Of a stretch of 64,000 bases of DNA, positions 45,575 to 55,400 are shown piece by piece (position 1 is the first letter of the stretch; each line of letters starts with the position of its first letter). Where the stretch lies: positions 336,685 through 400,684 of the forward strand of contig CAJNDS010000469.1 of NCBI GenBank assembly GCA_905221605.1, read 5' to 3'. A program made the position numbers and the translations under genes. Source of the stretch: Symbiodinium natans (lineage: Eukaryota; Sar; Dinophyceae; Suessiales; Symbiodiniaceae). The notes under the pieces were generated by a model. It did no database searches. It was not told the origin of the DNA and worked only from the letters and a program-made list of their open reading frames with translations.

Positions 45575-45770
45575 GCTGTTCCCCGGGGCCGAAGAAGCCA
45601 CCCCTCGCGCCTGGCACACGTGAGTTTGCCCAAAGGGCTGTACAGCTGGGCGGGCTGTGCCGCGAGGACAGCATCCAAGCGCGCAGCAGCGACAAAACTG
45701 CAATCGGCCACTGACCCAAAACTCCCGAACGCGAACACAAGTCTTCGAAAATCGTTCGTGACTCTGAACC
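45575..45770 (-). other. Conserved block just 3' of Rab copy B (candidate 3' UTR)
   Basis: Counterpart of 30770-30960. It starts about 80 bases beyond the copy B stop codon. The pair is far more alike than the introns of the two genes, implying constraint or recent conversion. Confidence 0.6.
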
Positions 45771-45849
45771 TATTTACCCTAAGCCTTCAAGGAACCCTAG
45801 AACCCAAACATACCCTAAACCGACAAAGCCTTAACACCCCGAAACGCCC

Positions 45850-46455
45850 TTACGGCTGGCAGCAGTTGGCCCCAGAGACCCGACGCCCAGGACCGAGGAT
45901 CGTCCTGGTAGGTGTGGACAGGCCGGGTTTAGTGTTTAGGGTTCAGCTTTTTTGGGGTTCAGAGATGGAGAAAGAGAAAGAAGAAGAGAAGGAGAAGGAG
46001 AAGGAGAAAGAGAAAGAGAAGGAGAAAGAGAAAGAGAAAGAGAAAGAGAAAGACAGAGAGAGGAGTGTGACACAGCGAGAGAGAGAGAGAGTGTGACGCA
46101 GCGAGAGCGAGAAAGAGAGAGAGAGGGCGAGGGCTGGTGGGCTGCGGCAGGTTAGCGTTGGGCACCCATGAATCGCCCTAAACACGCGCGTACAAAACAA
46201 CAGACATAAACAACTGTACAGTAATAAACGAATAAAGAAATAAGGCAGCAAAAAACGATTCTAAAAGCAGATACAGGAGGCTATATATACATATCTATCT
46301 GTATATATATATATATGTATATATCGATATGTTCATACACGTGTATGTATCTTAAGGCTTGTTTATTCGGCATGAATAGCAATGAACAATACAAAAAATG
46401 AATACACAAATCAATACATAAAGAAACAATGAATGAATAACTAAATAAATAAAGG

Positions 46456-46489
<34 letters not shown>

Positions 46490-49400
46490 ATGTGTATACA
46501 TATTGACGTTGGGGCCTTGCAGTCCCGGGCTGTAGGGCAAGTGGAAGTTTAGGGTCGCCAGATGTACCCTAAACCCTAAACCCTGAACCCTAAGCCCTAA
46601 ACCCTAAACCCATAAGCCCTAAACTCTGACGTTGGAGGGTAAACGTTGCAGTGGTGCCCTAAACCCTAAATCCTGAACCCTAAACCCTAAGCCCTAAACC
46701 CCAAACCCCTACACCCTAAACCCATAACCCCTAAACTCTAAAGCCTAGACCCTAAACCCTAACCCACCGGCCCTACAAGAAGGCAACGTGCTACGGGTTT
46801 TGGGATTAGGGCCTACACCCTCAACCCTAAACCATCGAACTTCAAATTTGTTGGGAGCCTTCGGGAGGAGTGAGGAGTATTAGGGAACCCCCCTCCCTTA
46901 AGAACCCTATAAGTATTCATGCGGGTCATAGGAGGACTGGGGGATTCCCTCAGCCCCTCCCCCCGTTGCATCAAGCAAGGGGGTGTTGGGGGATCGAACC
47001 ACGTAGCACGAAACCCAAACCCTAAACCCCGAACCCCTAAACCCGAAACCCCAGTATACTTATACATATATATATATACCAATATTATATATATATATAC
47101 ATATGTCTCTCTTTCTCTCTCTCTCTCTCTCCCTCCCGGTGCCTGGGCGGGATCCCAGGCGGGGGGGCTTGCCGCGACACTCGGTCCTTGATCTCCTCAG
47201 AACATAGGGTTCTTATAGGGTTTCGGGGGCAGGTAACCCAAGGTTCCCTAATGCTCCCTACTACTACCCCAGGACAGAACATTCATGGAGGGGGATTTGG
47301 CTCTCAAAATCCTCCAATTATCTCAAAAGCCCTAAACCCTAAACCCTAAACCCTAAACCCTAAACCCTAAACCCTAAACCCTAAACCCTAAACCCTAAAC
47401 CCTAAACCCTAAACCCTAAACCCTAAACCCGACCGAATATCTGGGCCCTGGTTGCAGGGGCGAGGTTTAGGGCTTTAGGGCTTGAGGGATTTAGGGCTTC
47501 AGGGGCATAGGGAAGTCAGGTCTGCAGAGCTTCCGGGTTAGGGCTTAGGGTTTAGGGTTTAGGGTTCAGGGTTTAGGGTTTAGGGTTTAGGGTTTACGGT
47601 TTAGGGTTTAGGGCTTAGGGTTTCGGGTTTAGGTTGACGTAGAGTTCAGGGTGTAGGAGTTTCGGTTGTGGGGTTGTAGGGTTCGTGTCACGACCCTAAA
47701 CCCTGAACCCTAAACCCTAAACCCAAAACCCTACAACCTAAACCCTAAGCCCGAAACCCTAAACCCTAAACCCTAAACCCTAAACCCTAAACCCTAACCC
47801 TAAACCCTGGTCTGGCGCCTTGGCCAGCTGCGTGAAGGCCTCGTCGACGTTGTGGGTGTGCTTGGCGCTGGTCTCCAGGTAGCCTCGGAGGCCCCAACCC
47901 TAAATAACCCTAAACCCTAAACCCTAAACCCTAAACCCTAAACCCTAAACCCTGAACCCTGAACCCTGAACCCTGAATTCTCAGAGCCCCGAAACCCTCC
48001 CTCAACCCTGAACTACCAAGGCCCCAGCTAGACTCTACAAGGTCTGTGGAGCACTTCTTACCCTAAAGAAATATTAGGGTAGTTTGATGGCCCCGTAGTA
48101 TGGGCCCTTTAAAGAATGCCCCTGATATACCACAAGGGCCCATTATCCCTAAACCCTGCAATAGAGGTAAGGGACAATATTATTAAGGGCCCATGCAACT
48201 ACCCTTAGAAGAACCCTAAACCCTAAACCCTAAACCCTAACCCATCACCCCCCAAAACCCTGTGATAGTTGAAGGGCTTGGGTTTATAGGCCTGCAGGGA
48301 AGCCTTCGGACCACTCGGCCCCTTCAACCCCCTACAAACCCCAATATGTGTATATCTCTAGATAGAGATGTATCCCAGACATAGACCACTCAACCCGAGA
48401 TTGATTTATTTGTTTATTTATTTGTTTATTTATGCATATAGCTAGTCTTCGTTTGCTAACTTAGTGGCCGACCCCGTCAGGGCAGCCGGCTGCTGCCGAG
48501 AGACGCAGGCCAAGCTCCTCAGCCAGTTCGCGGGCCTCAAGGGAGCGCTTCTTTCGAGGTGTGCTCGTTTTCGGTTTGGGGTTTAGGGTTTAGGGTTTAG
48601 GGTTTAGGGTTTAGGGTTTAGGGTTTAGGGTTTAGGGTTTAGGGTTTAGGGTTTAGGGTTTAGGGTTACAAGGTTTAGGGTTTAGGGCTTAGTCATCGGC
48701 CAGCTCGCGAAGGCCTCAAGGAAGCGAGGCTTGGTATAGGATTTAGGACTTACAAGCGAAAGCATCCGTCCTCTTCCGCTATTGGAGGAGAATAACGATC
48801 CAGTAGATCTTCTCCTCGTATGGAAGAAGCACCGGAGAAAGTGCACACGCCAGGTCCACGGTGGGTGGTTCCACTTTCCTGAGGCCGTCTTTGAGTTGCT
48901 TGGTCGCCGGAACCAAGATTCGATGATTGTTCAAGTCAGCCACCGTACCCGCGCAATCTGGCTGAAGTCCGGAAAGACTGTCCCAAAGCGTCCTGAGTAC
49001 CTACGGAAAGACTGTCCCAAAGGGTCCTAAGTCCTAAGTACCTACATAGTACAAAGTAGGGTTTCCATACCAGGAACTACTATTATGGTTTGGGTAAGTG
49101 TCCCCCTTATAGGTCCTTAGGACCCTTTGGGTGTGTAGCACGCCTCATTCAGAAGATCTACAGCTGCTTGGTGGTGAAGCGCTACCAGGGAGGATGCCAA
49201 GGGCCGACCCATTGGAGAGCTGTTTTTGGGGGATTAGGGTTTAGGGTTTAGGGTTTAGGGTTTAGGGTTTAGGGTTTAGGGTTTAGGGTTTAGGGTTTGG
49301 ATGCTAGTGAATCAGGGTTGCTAAGGGTTTTTTAGGATTTTGGGTCAGATGTTTTTTGCTTGGGGTTCAGGGCTGCCTGTGGGGGTTTTAGGATTTAGGG

Positions 49401-52400
49401 TGCTACGTTGCGTTGTTTCATTTTTGTTTCGGGAGGGGGGCGGGGGTTGGCCATGCAGGTCTGGCAAAAGCTTGCCATCCACATTTTCTTCCTGGGGACA
49501 GAAATTTTATGTACTGTTGGTTTCCGAAAGTATAGGGGTACCCATGCTGGAGGTTCGTTGAATAAGGGCTATGCTGCTTTGGGATGATCTGGGGGGAAAG
49601 GCCCAGTTCACAAACCGTCAACCCTGATCCCTTTTAGGGTTTAGGGTTTAGGGCTTAGGGTTTTAGGGTTTAGGGTTTTAGGGTTTAGGGTTTAGGGTTT
49701 AGGGTTTAGGGTTTAGGGTTTAGGGTTTAGGGTTTAGGGTTTAGGGTTTAGGGTTTAGGGTTTAGGGTTTAGGGTTTAGGGTTTAGGGTTTAGGGTTTAG
49801 GGTTTAGGGTTTAGGGTTTAGGGTTTAGGGTTTAGGGTTTAGGGTTTAGGGTTTAGGGTTTAGGGTTTGGACTCGAAAATTCTGTGGCAGAGGCTCCTTT
49901 GTTCAACTACGGAGTCGGGGGGGCTTGCTTGCTTGCTTGCAGAAGCAGCCTTAATGCCTCCAAAAAAATGGAAGAGCTGCAAGGTTCAGGGTTTTAGGGT
50001 TCAGAGTTTGGTTTCGGGAGGAATAACCCTAAGCCCCAAAGCCAAAGCCCTCAACCCTAAACTCTAGATCCTCAGGGGGGCCCCCCCCGCCTCATCATAG
50101 GTGACTGCCCGCTTCGAAGCCATGTCCTTGGTTGCGGCAGCCCCTGATGCCAACAACCAAAGAAGCTCTAAAATCATCATGGGTTCTCAACTACCCTCGT
50201 TTATGGTTTAGGATTTAGGGTGTAGGGTTTAGGGTTTAGGGTTTAGGGTGGGTGGTAGGGGAACCCATGAAATAAGCCCATCCCTCGCCCTCTTCAGGAC
50301 CAAATTAGCCCTAAAAGGATTTATGGCTCATGTACCCTGACTAGGATTCTCGTAGTAGTACCTAGAATTCAGGGACATGGTACGAATTTTGGGGCTCGCT
50401 TGGCCCCCAGGTGGGTCTGCTTAAACGAGCCAATGCGGTTTCCGATGTCCCTCGCCACTAATTACCACCCGCCCACCCCCCCCCCCCCCCCCCCCCCCCC
50501 AGTCTCCCGACGAGATTTTGTTGACTGTCTACGCCCGTACAACACCCCCACAAGAACCATCCACCCGCAAGTGCCCTTTGCATGTCCTTCAGTGCCCCTA
50601 GAAGCCCTACACCCTCGACTCATGAGCCCTGAACCTGATATCATATACCCTACACTGCTACAATTCCTGAAGGCATATGAACCATAGACCCTTTTAGGAT
50701 TCATCTGGTCCCCTATAGGCCCTACACGCTAGGCTCTACACTCTGCACAGGGGGTTTAGGGTTTAGGGTTTAGGCTTCGGAGGCCAATTCTGTTCTAGGC
50801 CAGGGTCGCACTTGGTGCCCACCAGCATCTTGTTGACACCAGCCTGCGCGTACTTCTCAATCTCCTGCCAGGTAAACCCTAAACCCTAAACCCTAAACCC
50901 TAAACCCTAACCCCTGAGGGCTCCCCTTTTGGAGCTTCTCCGGACTCTGAAGTGCGATAATCTCTTGCAAGCATTCCTAGTCTGGGCGCTGACACGCTGT
51001 ACCCCGCCCTGCACAAAGGACCAGAAAAACACACGCACAGGGTTTAGGGTTTAGGGTTTAGGGTTTAGGGTTTAGGGTTTGGGGTTTAGGGTTTAGGGTT
51101 TAGGGTTTAGGGTTTAGGGTTTAGGGTTTAGGGTTTAGGGTTTAGGGTTTAGGGTTTAGGGTTTAGGACACACACACAGACACACAAACACACACACACA
51201 CACAGAGACAGAGACAGCCGTAGAAGGGGGAGAAGAACATACATCCCTCGCTTCAGGGTGCTTTGGACTCTGTGTGCAGTTTTGCCCCCCTTCTCCTCCA
51301 ACCAGTGCCGCACGTTGTGAAAGGACTCGCGGTCCTGAGCGGGCCCATCTCAGCAACCGTCCATACCTGCATGGACCCCAAAGTATGTTAAAAACAACAG
51401 GTTTAAGGTTTAGGGCTCTTAGGACTTAGGGCTTAGATCGAAGCATTGGCCCGAAACCCTGAGAAGAATGGTATTCCTTCGTGCTGAGCCGGGTGAGACA
51501 AGTCCAGACAAGAACTGCCACACCCTCAACCCCAAATCCGAAACGGCCTACTTGCAAGCACTAAAGCCACGGCCCGAAAACCTGAAAAAACCCCACCAAG
51601 CCCTGAATCACATGCGTCAGCCCCAAACCCTGCAACCATGTAACCATACTCCTACTTTGGCCCTTAGCTTTTTTCAGAGGATCTTCAAAAGGGTCCTCGA
51701 GCCCAAGGACCTAAGGACACAACACAACCCTAGGGGTCCAAGGTAGAATTTCATGAGAACCTAAACCCTAAACCCTAAACCCTAAACCCTAAACCCTAAA
51801 CCCTAAACCCTAAAAGAGGCCCAAGGGGCAGTGAGGTCGAAGGCCACGATGACCCCGTGCGCACCCCTGTAGTAGCCTGGAGCGGGGTGTAATATAGGGG
51901 CCTGAATAGTTGGATCAGGGTTTTGGGGGCTTACCATAGAAAGACTATAAAGGGACCATAAGGTAACACTAGCAGAAATTATTCCGACCCTCACGTTAGG
52001 ACTTTAAGTTGGGGTTGAGGCTTCAGCGTACGCCGGGCTCAGGAGACAAGCTGCGGGAATCGAGAGCCTGCAGTGGGAGTGGAGGGTCTAAGCATGGTAA
52101 GTTTAGGGTTTAGGGTTTAGGGTTTAGGTTTAGGGTTTAGGGTTTAGGGTTTCAGGGTTCAGGGTTCTGGGTTTAAAGCCGCGCTCATGCAACCTCTACT
52201 TTTCATGACTAGTGACTGTTCTGCAGACCCGAGTTATGTTGAGCTTTTGGGAACTTTCAGGGCCCTAAACCCTAAACCCTAAACCCTAAACCCTAAACCC
52301 TAAACCCTAAACCCATGGTACTACCTGGAGGTACACAGGAATGATGCCCGGAAGGCGTGAGGGACACTACCAGTTAAGTGCAGCACGGTGGGGTTTAGGG

Positions 52401-55400
52401 TTTAGGGCTTCGCGTTTAGGGTTTAGGGTTTAGGGCTAGGGTTTAGGGAAATACTGAAGAAGGCTCGGAACTGGCGCAGATGGTACGGAACCGCTCCTGT
52501 CCTCAGCAAGAGGATTGTTCTCTTTCGGGTTTACGGTTTAGGGTTTAGGGTTTAGGGTTGCCCTAAACCCCGAAAGAATAAACCTAAACCCCTAAAACCC
52601 GAACCCCGATGTCCTTAAACACTAAACCCTAAAACCTAGCTAAACCCTAAACCCTAAACCCTAAACCCCAAACCCCTAAACCCAACTTTTGGCTCTCCGA
52701 CATCTCCCACATGCTAAATGTCGATCTGCACATGGCGCACGTGGGGTTTAGGGTTTAGGGTTTAGGGTTTAGGGTTTAGGGTTTAGGGTTTAGGGGTTAG
52801 GGGCTTAGGGTTAAACCCTAAACCCTAAACCCCCTGAAACCCCTGAAGCCCCTTCAACCCTAACCCTTAACACCCAGGATTCAAGCACCCTAGGGTTAAT
52901 ATGGGTTCTACATCGTATTGCGAACAGTCCTAGGGGATCCATGGATTCATCTGATTATCCCAGCTAAACCCCTTAAACCCTTTAACTTCTAAACCCCCAG
53001 ACCCCCAACCCCTAAACCCCTAAACCCCTCAACCCCTCAACCCCTCAACTCCTCAACCCCAAACCCTGAACCCTAAACCCTGAAACCCTAAACCCAAAAC
53101 CCTAAACCCGAAAACCCCTAAACCCTAAACGCCTAAACCCCCAACCCCCAACCCCTAAACCCCTAAACCCCAAAACCCCAAAACCCCTAAACCCCTAAAC
53201 CCCTAAACCCCTAAACCCCCCAACCCTAAACCCTCAACCCCTAAACCCCTAAACCCTAAACCCTAAACCCCTAAACCCCTAAACCCCTAAACCCTAAACC
53301 CTAAACCCCTACATCCCTACACCCCTAAACCCCTAAACCCCTAAACCCCCCCGAAACCCTAAAAACCCCTAAACCCCTAAACCCTAAACCCCTAAACCCC
53401 TAAACCCCTAAACCCCTAAACCCTAAACCCTAAACCCCTACATCCCTAAACCCCTAAACCCCTAAACCCCTAAACCCCTAAACCCCTAAACCCCTAAACC
53501 CCTAAACCCCTAAACCCTAAACCCTAAACCCTAAACCCTAAACCCCGTGCGGCTCGTGGTCCTGCAGTGTCCCAAATCTGGGCCTTGGCCTTCTTGCCGT
53601 CCTGAGGCGCGCTTGCGAGAGAAGCCCTGATAGGGTTTAGGGTTTTAGGGTTTTAGGGTTTAGGGTTTAGGGTTTAGGGCTAGGGTTTAGGGCTAGGGTT
53701 TAGGGTTTGGGGTTTAGGGCTTGGGGATTTGGGTTTAGGGTTTGGGGCTCGGCTCGGCTTTAACAATGGAGAGATGTCGCAGCAACTCCCCACACGCGCA
53801 CTTGCCCCAAGGCCCTCTCATGTGAACTTTGACGAAGCTCCTTAAACTCCCAAAAAATCACTTAACTTCCGAAAACCCCTTAACCCCTAAAATCCCTAAA
53901 CTCCCTAAAATCCGACTCCAGGGCAAGAACAATGACCCCAGAGCTAGGGTTTAGGGCCCACGGTTTAGGGCTAGGCTTAGGGGTATATACACTGATCCCG
54001 GTCCCCCAATGAATCCCCTCCACGTGCGCAAAATTGCGGCCTTGACAAAGCAAAGTCAGACATGTTGAAATGAATCAAAAACTCGATTGGTTGATGAATT
54101 GTTGTTGCCAATTTTAAACACGTGGTGCTTGATATAACAAAATGCTATGAAAATAGCAATCAATGCTATGAAAATAGCCCTACACCCTAAACCCTAAACC
54201 CTAAACCGTAAACCCTAAACCCTAAACCCTGAACCGTAAACCGTAAAACCTAAACCCTAAACGCTAAACCCTAAACCCTAAACCCTAAACCCTAAACCGC
54301 AGCCGCGCGGCCAGGTGCATGGTTCGAATCCTGAAGTCGACGCCGATCGTCGCGACAAAGTTGTCGGAATACGTGTCCTAAGGTTGGGCTTCGTGTTTAA
54401 GGGATTCAGGCTTTAGGGTTTGGGTTTAGGGTTTAGGGTTTGGGGTTTAGGGTTTAGGGTTTAGGGTTTAGGGTTTAGGGTTTAGGGTTTAGGGTTTAGG
54501 GTTTAGGGTTTAGGGATTCAGGCTTTAGGGTTTGGGTTTAGGGTTTGGCGTGCAGGAAAAAGTCTTCTACGGCGAGCAAAGGAAACTAGCTTGCGACGTG
54601 TTTTTTGGCTACAGGCTTGGCTTTTAAGGGATTTCGGCTTACAAGCTTTTAACCCTAAACCCTAAACCCTAAACCCCTAAATCCCCTTTCCAATATTTTA
54701 GTCTTCGTGGAACATGGAAAGCAGCCCCAAGTTCGGCTTAAACCCTATGGCTAAATCCTAAACCCTAAACCCTAAAGCCCTAAAGGTCGCGGCCAGCGTC
54801 ATCTGCGAAGCGCAGGAGGAGGCAAGACTTGCCAACACCTGCCCGGAGGGTTTAGTATCTAGGCCTTAGGGCTTAGTAGGGTTTAAGAGTTTGGTGTGGG
54901 GTCAACTTGGGCGCATCGTCACTGAGAAGGGGAAAAATAGAAGGAGCTAAGTTTGGGAGGTTCTCTCTTATACCAACTGTCCTTCATAGGGATTATACTA
55001 GGGGGTACTGTAAGCCCTCGGAACATCCCAAAGCCAAGTTTTAGCTTCCAAGGGGCTGGCAACCCCAAAACGCTTTCAACCCGGTAAACCCGCAAAAAAC
55101 ACTTCGATGAAGCCCCGTAAACAATATGAAAACCCTCTGAAGCCCTGGACCCTGCAAAACCCTCCAAACCCTCGAAACCCTATAACACCCTTATAACACC
55201 CCATGACATCCTATAATAAGGCCCTGTACCACCTTACAATAAGGCCCCAGAAGGCCATGATAAGGCCATGTTAAGGCCCCTTCCTCGACCCTAAACCCTA
55301 AACCCTAAACCCTAAAGCCTAAACCCTAAACCCCGAACTAAAAGCTGCTCGTTGGAGCTGTGCGACAGCCGGAAAGCCGGGATTCAGGGGCTGGACTCCA

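Larger units (their letters stand above)
43968..45849. other. Spacer between the two Rab genes
   Basis: Contents from left: an island with AAACCC tracts; the 44290-44445 block matching 29655-29815; heptamers (44465-44520); the 21-bp tandem repeat (44620-45180); a long heptamer array with a TTAGGGG block (45212-45380); an M7 element (45396-45475); and the conserved 3' block of copy B (45575-45770). The promoter of copy A should lie at the left part; no recognisable core element is seen. Confidence 0.65.

Noticed and set aside
45479-46096. 205-codon plus-strand frame
   Set aside because: It crosses the candidate 3' UTR and last intron of Rab B and ends in the GAGAAA tract; differences from the matching block at 30770-30960 are mostly amino-acid changes.
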